A DNA stretch of 14,635 bases from Pseudomonadota bacterium (GTDB lineage Bacteria > Pseudomonadota > Alphaproteobacteria > Sphingomonadales > Sphingomonadaceae). Made by a program: the position numbers and the translations under genes. The stretch spans positions 1 through 14,635 of the forward strand of contig JAEZHP010000120.1 in NCBI GenBank assembly GCA_023416515.1, read 5' to 3'. Of this stretch, positions 1 through 7,665 are shown in pieces (position 1 is the stretch's first letter; every line of letters begins with the position of its first letter). The notes beneath the pieces are model-generated. The model did no database searches and was not told the origin of the DNA. It saw nothing but the letters and a program-made list of their open reading frames with translations.

Positions 1-1
1 G

Positions 2-124
2 GTCCGCGTCAGCCACGCCGATCAGGCGGAAGAGGTGTTCTCCACCCTGATGGGCGATATCGTCGAGCCACGGCGCGAGTTCATCCAGGATAACGCACTG
101 AAGGTGTCGAACCTGGACGTCTGA
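2..124 (+). CDS. gyrB: DNA gyrase subunit B, C-terminal end (partial)
   Basis: The frame opens at the window edge and runs 40 codons to a TGA stop. It contains EEVFSTLMGDIVEPRREFI and ends NALKVSNLDV, the very conserved C-terminal tail of GyrB (TOPRIM/GyrB C-terminal region), in which the 'MG..VEPRR.FI..NA' core is near-universal. GyrB is the ATPase subunit of the type II topoisomerase that introduces negative supercoils. Only the last 40 residues are visible; the ATPase, transducer and TOPRIM domains lie to the left of the window. It is the only housekeeping gene here and marks the chromosomal (or chromid) side of the island. GC-rich codon use contrasts with the genes from 3.5 kb on. Confidence 0.93.
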   Translation, partial: VRVSHADQAEEVFSTLMGDIVEPRREFIQDNALKVSNLDV

Positions 125-245
125 TCCACGTATGTTGGTCAGTTAAGCAAAAGATGAGAAACCGAATCCTAAGTTTGAGAAACTTTTAACCGTCCTATCA
201 TCAGAGACGACGGGATCCATCTCCGGAACTGGAGAGTGAGCAAAG

Positions 246-280
246 AGGGCGGGGCCATAAAAGCTCCGCCCTTTCTGTTT
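246..280 (+). terminator. Rho-independent terminator downstream of gyrB
   Basis: A 10-bp stem (AGGGCGGGGC at 246-255 pairing with GCTCCGCCCT at 263-272, one G-T wobble) with a 7-base loop is followed by the T-rich TTCTGTTT. It lies about 120 bases after the gyrB stop and most simply ends the gyrB transcript. The T tract is interrupted, so strength is uncertain. Confidence 0.7.
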
Positions 281-329
281 GTGCTGCAGGGTCATCACGA
301 CCTCCATGCGCATGAGCGCGACTCCAATG

Positions 330-586
330 TCAGTCCTTGGGTCGCTTGCGCCGCGGCGGCTCTCCGACACCGTCGATGATCAAGTCGGAGAGCATGAGTG
401 AGGGATGCGTTTCCAATCCGCGCGCCAAGTCGACCACCATTGCCAACGACGGACTCGAGCCGCGCTCCACGTCGCTGAGGTAGAGCATGCCATTCCTGTA
501 CGGAACGCGAGTTCCTCCTGGGAGAGTTCCTGCGTTGTGTGCGAACTCCGCAGAATAGCGCCAAACTGAGTGGCGATAACGTCCAT
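330..586 (-). pseudogene. XRE-family helix-turn-helix regulator, frameshifted
   Basis: Starting at the ATG at 586, the frame reads MDVIATQFGAILR...ELSQEELAFRTGM and then leaves the family. The next frame continues with YLSDVERGSSPSLAMVVDLA and ends GVGEPPRRKRPKD at 330. Joined, the two halves give a normal short XRE/Cro-C1 type DNA-binding protein: 'LSQEELA' is helix 2, '(H/S)xxYLSDVERG' is the recognition helix, and 'PSLAMVVDLARGL' is helix 4. The join falls around 485-500, where 8 nt sit between the GM and Y codons and 9 are expected, so a 1-nt deletion is the simplest explanation. No Shine-Dalgarno is obvious before 586. It is convergent with gyrB. A sequencing error could mimic the lesion. 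Confidence 0.72.
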
Positions 587-718
587 CCGAAGGAGTGCAC
601 GACATTGCCGAGCAGATCACCGTAGGACGCACCTTAGAGTGCTGACCAGAACCGGGCTGAGGTTGAGGGAAAGCAACGACTTCAGAGCATCAGACCGGAA
701 TTTTGATAGTCACTCTTG

Positions 719-724
719 CTCTGT
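719..724. repeat. Left target-site duplication of the IS1182 element (CTCTGT)
   Basis: CTCTGT lies directly outside the left inverted repeat. An identical CTCTGT lies at 2548-2553, directly outside the right inverted repeat. The perfect 6-bp direct repeat fixes the insertion boundaries. Confidence 0.65.
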
Positions 725-777
725 TGTCAGTGCCGGCTGGATACTGGCCCATCCGCATTCTCGATACTGCTGGCGAA
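725..777 (+). repeat. Left inverted repeat of the IS1182 element
   Basis: It begins TGTCAGTGCC and ends ACTGCTGGCGAA. It pairs with 2495-2547 read on the other strand; the conserved inner part is 745-777. It lies just past the transposase stop at 779. Confidence 0.75.
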
Positions 778-778
778 T

Positions 779-2419
779 TCAAGAGGTGCGCGCGAACTCA
801 ACGAGTTGGCCGAAGTGCGAGCGCCGGGTTGGCTCGATCGGAACGCCAGCCATCCAGTTGCCGATCCTGACCAAGTTCATGGCAGCGGCGATGGCAACGT
901 GCTGGAGACGGGTTTTCGCGAGGCCAACGTACCGAGCCCGGCGCAGACCGAAACCGCGCACCCCTGGGACAGTGTCGCCTCCACTCCGGCCCGCAGCGCG
1001 TGCACCGCTCGGAACTCTGGAGTCCGTTCGCGTTTGCGCGCGGCCTGAAGCGCTTCGAATTCCTGTCGGTCGCGCAGCGTCATTGCCTGAGGCGACGCCG
1101 TCGGACCGGCACAGTCCGCGCGGTTTGGGCACGGCTTGCAGCCAGCCTGGGAGAACTTCACTTTTACCGTTTCCCAGCCGAACTCGGTGCTTGCGGTCCA
1201 ACTCGAGCTTTTGGCCCCTCTGGGACACGTCACGTGCTGGGCGCCCCAGTCGACTTGGAAGGCAGCTGCGGCAAAGCCCTTTCCCCGACGCGCCTGCCAT
1301 TGTAGGTCGGGACAGGTCGGCCCAACCAGATCAACGCCGAAGTCCCGTGTAGCCTCGATCAGAAGAGCTGCGTCGAGATAACCCGTATCCACCAGGTGCT
1401 CGGCTGGCAACAACCCTTTGGAGGCCAAAGCCCGGTGGGCCGGTGTCGTCACCTCGCCATCGGCGGTTGGGGCGGTCCCGGTCTGTACATGGGTGATGAT
1501 CCGCGGTCGTCCTTCATCGCAGGTCTCGGTCAGGTGAGCTTTGTAGCCGACCCAGGTCGTGGTTCACTTGCGCCCATAGCGGGCATCCGCATCGTACGGC
1601 GAGCTGATAAAGCGCGACGATGGCGCATAGCCTTCGCCGGGACCCCGCCAGCGAATGCCATCGTCGCACAGGTAGAACTGCTGGACCCAGATGCGGCGCA
1701 GGATCTCCACCGCGGGCAGCCGGCGCAGCCAGTGCAAAGCCTCCTCCGCCCAAATCGCCGCCAACAAATGATGGCCATCCTCACCCAATTCACGAACATG
1801 TCCGTCACGGCTGGCCCGCGCTTTGGCGGCGTGGCCCCAATCGCCATGCCTGCTGTACCGATCCGCCCAGTGCGGCCGCGTCTGGCCGAGCAGCCAAGCC
1901 GGCGCGGCGATGGCGAGTGCGTTCAACGCCTGTCGAAACGCTTCGGTGGCGGCGTCGATGCGGCTGCGCATCTTGACGGTGGCCAGAACGTGGGTGGAGT
2001 CGGTGCGTTGGCGGCCCCGCGGGCGAACCAAGCGGCGGGCGACGGCGAGTACCGCGTCCAGCAATTCATGCTCCGCGTGCCCGTCCACGAGCCTGACCCT
2101 GAACTCGCAGAGAACCGTGCTGTCGAAGCCCGGGTCGTCGAGCGCCAAGGCCAGCAGGTACTTCCAATCCAAACGGGCTCGCACCGCGTCGGCGGCGTCA
2201 CGATCCGACAGGTTCTCGGCGAACTGAAGCAGGGTGACGAGCGCCAACCGCCACGGTGCTTCGGCCGGGCGGCCGCGCGTGGAGAACAGCCGAGCAAAAC
2301 GGCTGTCGTCGAAGATGGCCCCAAGGCTGTCACGCACATCCATCAGCAGGCAGCGCTGCCCGGGCAACCTTGGCTGTTTCCTCAGGCACGGCAGTGGCAG
2401 GGCTGGGGCGAAGGGACAT
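779..2419 (-). pseudogene. IS1182-family transposase, broken by two frameshifts and a nonsense codon
   Basis: The natural start is the ATG at 2419 (MSLRPSPATAVPEETAKV...), with AAGGAC about 9 nt upstream. This frame hits a stop at 2330-2332. The reading continues in another frame from about 2350 (MDVRDSLGAIFDD, APWRLALVTLLQFAE), covering the first catalytic region, RTDSTHVLA. An in-frame TGA at 1564-1566 sits where the family has Arg/Lys (YGRK-stop-TTWVGYK), consistent with a CGA to TGA change. The second catalytic region (HLVDTGYLD) follows. A third lesion near 961, one G lost from a G run, shifts the frame before the C-terminal GLRRARYVGLAKTRLQHV, which ends at 779. Joined, the protein would be roughly 545 aa, about the family's usual length. 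Confidence 0.85.
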
Positions 2420-2494
2420 GGCTGGCGTCCTTCTGGAGGGAACAATCCCTCTTCAACCCAAGCGGCGCTGCGCCATCGCAAATCCACGAAGCAT

Positions 2495-2547
2495 TTCGCC
2501 AGCAGTATCGAAGATGCGGATGGGCCAAGCTTCATTCGGCCTTTACA
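2495..2547 (-). repeat. Right inverted repeat of the IS1182 element
   Basis: Read on the minus strand it begins TGTAAAGGCC and ends TACTGCTGGCGAA. It matches the left end at 725-777. Confidence 0.75.
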
Positions 2548-2701
2548 CTCTGTCGAAAGCCTCGCGGTCTGACGGTGTGATGCCCATCTGCCGGATATCA
2601 TGGAAAATCATCTGCTGTGCTTTGCGCGGCTGGCCCATGCTGTGGCGCGCCGCCCGCTCCCCGTACCTCTGAGCAAGTACGCCCGCCCTGTCTACCGCCA
2701 T
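2543..2701 (-). pseudogene. Small unrecognised protein relic, copy 1, cut by the IS1182 insertion
   Basis: An open frame of 52 codons starts at ATG 2701 (MAVDRAGVLAQRYGERAARH) and ends with a TAA supplied by the IS1182 end (AFDRV-stop). Removing the element and one target duplication extends the frame in phase into 718-690 (ARVTIKIPV, TGA), giving a 60-residue product. A diverged second copy lies on the opposite strand at 5807-5980 and shares GVLAQRYG(E/K)RAARHS and PRK(A/S)Q. The start may be a junction artefact, because the IS256 transposase fragment overlaps 2692-2701 and the true N-terminus may have been lost there. I do not recognise the family. It is basic and probably helical, with no membrane segment. 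I treat it as a remnant, not a working gene. Confidence 0.45.
2548..2553. repeat. Right target-site duplication of the IS1182 element (CTCTGT)
   Basis: It is identical to 719-724 and directly abuts the right inverted repeat. Confidence 0.65.
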
Positions 2702-3162
2702 ACAGCCAACTCGTCCAGCACGGCATCGGTGACGGCGCTGTCCAGGTCGGGTGACACCTCAATGCCGTAGAGCTCCCGCAGGTGCCCCTGGATTTCCCGC
2801 ACGCTCATGCCGCGGGCGTACATGGAGATGATCTTCTCGTCGAAGCAGGGGAAGCGGCGTTGGTACTTGGCGATCAACTGCGGGTCAAAGGTGCCGAGCC
2901 GGTCACGCGGAACATCGATGGCGACCTTGCCAGTGTCGGTCAGCACCGTTTTGCGACCATAGCCGTTGCGGCTGTTCGGCCGCCCATCTGGCTCACCACT
3001 TTCCAGGTGATGGTCTATCTCGGCGTTAAGCGCCCGCTCGGCGAGCGCCTTCTTCAGCTCATCGAACAGGCCGTCCTTGGCAAAGGCACTCTTCGGATCG
3101 GCGCCGGCAAGCAGCTGATCAAGCAGCCCGTCCGATATACTGGGCTGTTTGCGTCGTGCCAT
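2692..3162 (-). pseudogene. IS256-family transposase, N-terminal third only
   Basis: ATG 3162 is preceded by a strong AAGGAGG (3169-3175). The 156-residue frame reads MARRKQPSISDGLLDQLLAG, then NSRNGYGRKTVLTDTG, PRDRLGTFDPQLIAKYQRR, IISMYARGMSVREI and SPDLDSAVTDAVLDEL. These are the standard N-terminal blocks of IS256 (mutator) transposases, which normally run about 400 residues. The frame stops right after the DAVLDE block, before any of the catalytic DDE residues, and adjoins the small relic at 2701. This is a truncation, so the protein cannot catalyse transposition. The intact 5' end, with ribosome-binding site and terminal repeat, shows that the break is on the left side. Confidence 0.85.
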
Positions 3163-3200
3163 ACAGGGCCTCCTTCGGTCCTGGTGTTATGGCCCGTAGA

Positions 3201-3219
3201 CGAAATTTCAGACAGTCCC
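3201..3219 (-). repeat. Terminal inverted repeat of the IS256 fragment
   Basis: Read on the minus strand this is GGGACTGTCTGAAATTTCG, the type of end seen on IS256-family elements. It lies about 40 bases upstream of the transposase start. The partner end is missing. Confidence 0.5.
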
Positions 3220-3221
3220 GG

Positions 3222-3489
3222 CACGGGCACCGACACGTCTCGCCGGTCACGCTCGCCTTCGCCCTGCTAGCCGTGGTCCGGCACAAGGCCGATACCCTTG
3301 CCACGCCCCAAAAACGATGAGGAAAGTTCCTCGCCCATGGTCCGTTGGTCGATGCAGGAAATCCGTCGTGTTGCCGACCGCCTGACCCAACGGCAGATCG
3401 AGCCCCCCGACGTCATCGCATGGTCAACTTGGAGGCGATGCCATCAAGCACTCGCCTGCCAAGCCCATCTTAAAAAAGTGCAACCGTAA
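3222..3489 (+). pseudogene. IS701-like transposase, C-terminal remnant with frameshift
   Basis: One frame gives HRHVSPVTLAFALLAVVRH and ends at a TGA near 3320. The neighbouring frame continues with VRWSMQEIRRVADRL and VIAWSTWRRCHQALACQAH, stopping at 3489. Joined, this matches the tail of IS701/IS4-type transposases (RH.TLA.lA.a.LAVVR, a spacer, EiRRL...L, then hvlaWS.WRR.HQa.A...H). The frame change lies at a CCCCAAAAA run around 3305-3315. The rest of the transposase is absent; its upstream part ends where the IS256 repeat begins at 3219, so the IS256 element probably landed inside it. Confidence 0.55.
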
Positions 3490-3555
3490 TGCTGAGGGGT
3501 GGTCACTGCCACGATAAAACCACTCCCGCAGTATGCCTCCCCAGTGTTCACACGG

Positions 3556-5451
3556 CTAACCCATTAGCTCAATCAAGATATCTCCCTTCCCATATACAGT
3601 GATTGTCCCACTCACAGACACAGCAAGGCAGATGCATTTTGTTACACCAGTTATCTTTGCGGCCGTGCTATGTCGCGTTCCACGCCTAGGGTCAATCTTT
3701 CCAGGTGCGTTGGGCGGCGGACGGAGACTTGTCATTGCCTGAATTAGCTCACCACCAGCTGATACGACTGTGGCTCCATCTTGGCACATCAGCCCCATAA
3801 GAACTTCAGCTGAAGTTGACTGGATATGTATTTGCGCCAGACCAATTTTTCTGCTGTTTTGTGCCTCAGACAAATCGAGGACCGTTTGATGATCACCGAT
3901 CGTTAGAAGTGCTCCTTCATTCAAGTCCGATAGGTAAAAAGCAACTCTGAACAGCATATGAAGCGCACCAAAATTAATGCCATACTGCTCCGCCAGTTCA
4001 CGCACAGCTGTATTGAGGTTACTCGGTTGAATGTACCAATCATGACCACGTGATACGAGAATACGGTCACCATCACAGAATATTGATGCTCGCCCATTTC
4101 CTTCGGAAAAAAATAGGAGTCCATTTGTTTCAAGAGATGCTCTCGCAGCCTTGCGGTACCGAAACGGCAAAAAAGGGTACGAATGATCGTTATTTCCGCG
4201 ATATGGGACGCACCCAAGCAATTTTTCTTTGTTGGTAATCACTATTGCGCCTTCTGATCCGGAGATAAACCGTGCGAGTGAAGTTATATCATCCCGTAAA
4301 TCAAAATTCATGTCAGAGTTAGGAAACGCAAAAAACGGCCTAAGGCTATCGCGCGAAAACCCTTCGTCCACTATTAATAAAGATGTGCATGGAGATTTCC
4401 CCTCTATCTTACAATCCCGTAGTTTCGAAAATGCATCCAATATCGATGCGAATACTCTCGCATCAAATCCCATTCTCTTTACAGCCGGGCCAATTGCAAA
4501 TAGAGCGCCAACATTCCTGAACTCGCTGATTATTCGAGAAGAAATTTCTGAATTCGGCATATTATTTGTGTAGTCTCTAATTTGGGTCCTCTCGAATGGA
4601 TAGTGAGAAGTTGATATTCTATTAGAATTTTTTGAAAAACCAGCCGGGGGTCCAATGAGATCCGCAGGATCTCGAAAGGAGTCCTTCCTTGGAAGAAGTG
4701 GCTTCCAATTATTTCTTTCTGCCCAGAACATCGGAAAGGTAGTGTTAGGGGTACTATAAAAGAAACCTAACATGCCTTCTGCATTTCCATAGCCAAACGG
4801 GCTATTGGGATAAAGCATCTGACCGTATTTCATTAGCACACGTCTGGCATCATTGCGCTCAGATTCAGAAATAAAAATAGAAGACGTTTCAGATAGCGGA
4901 GAATCACTACTCCTCACAACATCTGAAGCAAAAATATGAAATCCGGTTCGTTTCTCAAGATGAGATATGCCGCTCTCATTCGCAATAATAACAGCAAATC
5001 CGATCTTGCACATCTTTGTGATATGAGGGTTCTGTGAAATAAGGCCTTCCCAAATTAATCTGGCTTGATGACCGGTACCGATGTAATCATCAAGAAAGAT
5101 GATGGCCGCTGCCTTATCAAAGTTCAGGGTATTGATTTGCTCTGAAGATATAAACCGATCCTGGTCAATACCGTTCTGCGTTTTATACAGATAGGCGATA
5201 AGCGATCCACTCTTTGCAACATAGCCTACAGGAACATACCAAATATCCTCTACTACGCTACCAATGTCAGAAATAATTTTATTATGCAATAGCTTTAAGC
5301 TATTGTTAACTCGGCTGACGCTATAAAAGTTAAAGTTCTCAACTATCTTAGAGATTATATTAGTTTCATCTGGCTCGAACTGTTCCATCCATCGGTTAAT
5401 GGCCTCATCTTCGATTACACCATCAAAGGGATTGAACGTTATCTTTCTCAT
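3556..5451 (-). CDS. Phosphoribosyltransferase-like / DisA_N-like (DAC) fusion protein, probable defence signalling enzyme
   Basis: The ATG at 5451 has TTGGAG five bases upstream. Residues about 65-255 form a phosphoribosyltransferase-like domain: AAIIFLDDYIGTGHQ (114-128) is a PRPP-loop type motif, and FGYGNAEG (219-226), TPNTTFP (234-240) and W...PLLPR (249-255) follow the pattern of the conflict-associated PRTase group (PRTase-CE). Residues about 310-480 look like a sensor-type domain of unknown ligand. The last 120 or so residues resemble the DisA_N/DAC diadenylate cyclase fold, with GALLTIGD (513-520), DGA (558-560) and GTRHSTA (591-597). Canonical DACs have RHR and a SEE motif; here these are RHS and SVS, so c-di-AMP synthesis is not assured. 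No membrane segment or signal peptide is seen. Codon use is AT-rich. It lies downstream of the CBASS genes on the same strand but 664 bp from cap15, with IS debris between. Domain calls are from motif memory; function is inferred. Confidence 0.75.
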   Translation of the reverse strand: MRKITFNPFDGVIEDEAINRWMEQFEPDETNIISKIVENFNFYSVSRVNNSLKLLHNKIISDIGSVVEDIWYVPVGYVAKSGSLIAYLYKTQNGIDQDRFISSEQINTLNFDKAAAIIFLDDYIGTGHQARLIWEGLISQNPHITKMCKIGFAVIIANESGISHLEKRTGFHIFASDVVRSSDSPLSETSSIFISESERNDARRVLMKYGQMLYPNSPFGYGNAEGMLGFFYSTPNTTFPMFWAERNNWKPLLPRKDSFRDPADLIGPPAGFSKNSNRISTSHYPFERTQIRDYTNNMPNSEISSRIISEFRNVGALFAIGPAVKRMGFDARVFASILDAFSKLRDCKIEGKSPCTSLLIVDEGFSRDSLRPFFAFPNSDMNFDLRDDITSLARFISGSEGAIVITNKEKLLGCVPYRGNNDHSYPFLPFRYRKAARASLETNGLLFFSEGNGRASIFCDGDRILVSRGHDWYIQPSNLNTAVRELAEQYGINFGALHMLFRVAFYLSDLNEGALLTIGDHQTVLDLSEAQNSRKIGLAQIHIQSTSAEVLMGLMCQDGATVVSAGGELIQAMTSLRPPPNAPGKIDPRRGTRHSTAAKITGVTKCICLAVSVSGTITVYGKGDILIELMG

Positions 5452-5560
5452 TTTTGCTCCAATTTTATATATTTATTCTACTTTTTTTCAGCGGCAAGAA
5501 ATGGATGCTGCTCGCAATTTCCACTCACCTTCTAGCAAATTGCGGTCCATGGCGAGACTG

Positions 5561-5655
5561 CTAGCGTGCGCTAAGCTGAAATGACACGGGAAGACCATCT
5601 GCATCTACAGCCAGTCTGTGGATAGTCCGTGATCGCTTCGACGTTTGCAACTCGT
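5561..5655 (-). pseudogene. IS5-like transposase scrap (central part)
   Basis: On the minus strand, one frame reads SRTIHRLAVDADGLPVSFQL and ends at a TAG at 5561. This resembles the 'TKIH..vDa.G.P..f.lt.g' block around the first catalytic Asp of IS5-group transposases. About 30 codons survive, with no start, no second Asp and no Glu. It sits in the 663-bp gap between the PRTase-DAC gene and cap15. Confidence 0.4.
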
Positions 5656-5806
5656 TTGCGTCCGCGCGATGACGCGCAACACAAAAATCAGATGTCGGAC
5701 CCTACCTTGCCAAGGCAGCAAACACTGGGAGACGTACGTAGGCCTTCCAAGCTGCGATAATTCAGGCTGAGATGCTCCTTAACGAGCAGAGCGGCAAACG
5801 GCGTAA

Positions 5807-5980
5807 GACAGGACAGGCGTACTTGCTCAGAGGTACGGAAAGCGCGCGGCGCGCCACAGCGTTGGCGAGCCGCGCAAATCACAGCGGATGGTTCTCCATG
5901 ACGCCCGCCATACGTGTATCACGCTGTCAGATCACAACGCTTTCAACGGAGGAATGTGCTCTTACTCACCTTTCAGATAG
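5807..5980 (+). pseudogene. Small unrecognised protein relic, copy 2
   Basis: The frame from GAC at 5807, directly preceded by TAA, reads DRTGVLAQRYGKRAARHSVG, then EPRKSQRMVLHDARHTCITL, and ends CSYSPFR at a TAG. By eye the first 54 bases differ from the copy at 2543-2701 at about five positions and the rest is more diverged, about 78% identical overall. It has no start codon and drifts from copy 1 towards the C-terminus. The rest of the 5452-6114 interval holds only the IS5-like scrap and nothing else I can name. Confidence 0.4.
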
Positions 5981-6114
5981 TAGACTGGAGCGGGTTCACG
6001 AGCATGTCAGCGTAACGATAAATGGTCTGCCGCCGTTCTCGTGACAATATAGTCGACGTTCTGCATTTCCCACACTACGCAACTTCAACAGTTTCCAAGA
6101 CGCTCTCAACAATT

Positions 6115-6858
6115 TTACATTTTTCGCCATCTTGTGTACCACTTTGAGAATAGCGAAGCCGAGCGGCGCCGCGTGAATGTAATCGGACCCGCTGTATTCA
6201 TGGCTCGTCTCCACATTCGCGCAGTCCACGCCACTCCCGTAAGACGTTTATTAGAAAAATTGTAAGTGAGCCGCGCGGCACCAAAAAACTCATTATCATC
6301 TGATACGTTATCAGTTTGATTCTGTTGCTTGTAGATGTAGCAAATTCCTGGTGGTTGAAATTCCGTGCCCCTGAAAGGTTCGACGCTTATGGTATAGCTC
6401 CGATCAATAGGGGTGTTATTATTAGGGTTATATAATTGTATTTCAAATTCCCACCAAGTCTGATGAATTCTTGCGCGAAGCTGAATTGGGGTAAGTTCAG
6501 CAAGATGACTTTCATCACATTGCCGCATATTAATTTTTTTATCTTCAGACATCGCAGCTTCGAGCAGCTGAACTTGACGCGGCCAATTTGAAAACAATTC
6601 GACATCCCATTCACCATTAAGATCCGGGAATATCCACTTATTTAAAGGTGGCACCAACTTCCAAAAAAACCTCCACACGGGCTTCCATAGAACAAGGCTT
6701 ATGACTACCCAAGCCAATGAAGGAATAGCAGCTGTTCGAAACTTATAATTCGTGAATTCATCCAAAAATCTATTTACTTCCGGTATTATAAAGTACAACC
6801 CCATCACCAGCCATGACACGGCCAAGATCAGGACTTTTGCCGAAAAAACCTTGTACAT
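6115..6858 (-). CDS. cap15: Cap15-like CBASS membrane effector (two TM helices plus beta-barrel)
   Basis: This 247-residue protein has two N-terminal membrane helices, at about 8-28 (VLILAVSWLVMGLYFIIP) and 44-66 (IPSLAWVVISLVLWKPVWRF). They are followed by a strand-rich domain opening with IFPDLNGEWDVELFSNWP (76-93) and closing with LTGVAWTARMW...TAGPITFTRR (206-231). This is the layout of Cap15 (SMODS-associated 2TM, beta-strand-rich effector), whose barrel binds the CBASS cyclic nucleotide and whose helices then oligomerise and disrupt the inner membrane. The family assignment is from these motifs and topology; ligand residues are not established. The start at 6858 has only a weak AAAGGA, 13 nt upstream. 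It lies 309 bp after cap3, with a promoter-like sequence at 6932-6961. It is the obvious effector for the CD-NTase, but it could equally answer the PRTase-DAC protein. Confidence 0.78.
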   Translation of the reverse strand: MYKVFSAKVLILAVSWLVMGLYFIIPEVNRFLDEFTNYKFRTAAIPSLAWVVISLVLWKPVWRFFWKLVPPLNKWIFPDLNGEWDVELFSNWPRQVQLLEAAMSEDKKINMRQCDESHLAELTPIQLRARIHQTWWEFEIQLYNPNNNTPIDRSYTISVEPFRGTEFQPPGICYIYKQQNQTDNVSDDNEFFGAARLTYNFSNKRLTGVAWTARMWRRAMNTAGPITFTRRRSASLFSKWYTRWRKM

Positions 6859-6931
6859 CGCTCACGTCCCATCCTTTAGCTGAGAAAGGTTTGAATTTGA
6901 ATGAACTAATCTGTTTATTAACCTATCGCAA

Positions 6932-6961
6932 ATTACAATCTCACATCTTCTGGTGTGTAAA
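6932..6961 (-). promoter_or_regulatory. Putative promoter of the cap15-like gene
   Basis: On the minus strand, TTTACA (6961-6956) and TGTAAT (6937-6932) are separated by 18 bases and match the sigma-70 consensus at 10 of 12 positions. A transcript starting near 6925 would have a leader of about 65 nt. The rest of the 309-bp gap from cap3 holds no gene I can see. Sigma-70 consensus matching in an AT-rich stretch is only suggestive. Confidence 0.35.
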
Positions 6962-7167
6962 TCATTCGACACTTGACCAAAGTTCCTTCTAGTCATTGTG
7001 AGGATCATGGGGGATTGTATTGGTGCAAGTGAGCAGTGATAGAGAGCTAAACCATAGAAGTGATCGTAATATCAGCTGGCTCCACGGCGTTAAAGTCTGA
7101 AGCATGCTGGAAGCGTCCGCGGTCATCCTCGCATTCTTCTATAATTATTCCAGATATTTAGAAAATT

Positions 7168-7665
7168 TTATCTAAAAATAAGGCCAGTCATTCCAACTTC
7201 AGTACAATTAAGCCTAGTCAGACTAGGTTGCATTTTACACGCCATAACTACGAATATTTTCCATCCATTCGGAGATGCTATTATGAAAACCATTTTTTGT
7301 CCTTGTGATAGAGAAACCTTTTGCCACGTCAATCGGTCAATATTTGAAGGCTCTGGATTGCCAAGAGGATGAGAGTGCCATTCTCCAACATAGCCGTTGA
7401 TCGAGCCAGATTCCCTCCAGGCCTTCATAGCCGCGCGCTGATGACTAGAATCATCCTTGATAAAAGATGTGAACGCTCTACTGTCACCGCCCTGGGGGAG
7501 AGTATTGTCCAAGATCTCTATATGCGGTCCACGGCGGCAGCCGATCAAAATCCCACCGGACTCGTGCGCGTTGTAGCTGGACGCGGCTACATCGTCTAAG
7601 AACAGACAGACTCGGTGTCGCACCAGAATCAGCGGCGTCTCACTATCTTCATGAGTGAAGAGCAC
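7168..7665 (-). CDS. cap3: Cap3, JAMM/JAB isopeptidase of type II CBASS
   Basis: This is a 165-residue JAB/Mov34 metalloprotease-like protein. The JAMM site is complete: Glu in ESGGILIG (Glu35), then HSH-x7-S-x2-D within GEWHSHPLGNPEPSNID (His97, His99, Ser107, Asp110), which bind and activate the zinc. Cap3 removes the CD-NTase from Cap2-made conjugates and so counteracts priming. I chose GTG 7665, with AAAGG about 10 nt upstream: it overlaps the cap2 3' end by 17 bp, as expected for translational coupling, and gives the family's usual length. The frame stays open to an ATG at 7872, but that extension is arginine-rich noise lying inside cap2. It ends at 7168. No membrane segment is seen, so it is cytoplasmic. 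Confidence 0.85.
   Translation of the reverse strand: MLFTHEDSETPLILVRHRVCLFLDDVAASSYNAHESGGILIGCRRGPHIEILDNTLPQGGDSRAFTSFIKDDSSHQRAAMKAWRESGSINGYVGEWHSHPLGNPEPSNIDRLTWQKVSLSQGQKMVFIIASPNGWKIFVVMACKMQPSLTRLNCTEVGMTGLIFR

Larger units (their letters stand above)
725..2547 (-). mobile_element. IS1182-family insertion sequence, complete but decayed
   Basis: An element of about 1.8 kb is bounded by inverted repeats (725-777 and 2495-2547) and flanked by a 6-bp duplication. The inner 33 bp of the repeats match at 31 of 33 positions (TGGCCCATCCGCAT..., ...TACTGCTGGCGAA). The outer 20 bp, which both begin TGT, match at about 11 of 20. The single transposase reading frame runs right to left and carries three inactivating lesions, so the element cannot move by itself. 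It interrupts the last codons of a small gene relic (see 2543-2701). Confidence 0.82.

Noticed and set aside
1396..2580. Long plus-strand open frame (394 codons) across the IS1182 region
   Set aside because: It is antisense to the recognisable transposase, its protein is Gln/Arg-rich without family motifs, and long antisense frames are expected in GC-rich genes.
3500..3556. Possible terminator after the PRTase-DAC gene (GTGGT/ACCAC pairing on the minus strand)
   Set aside because: The stem is only 5 bp with a long loop and no following T tract.
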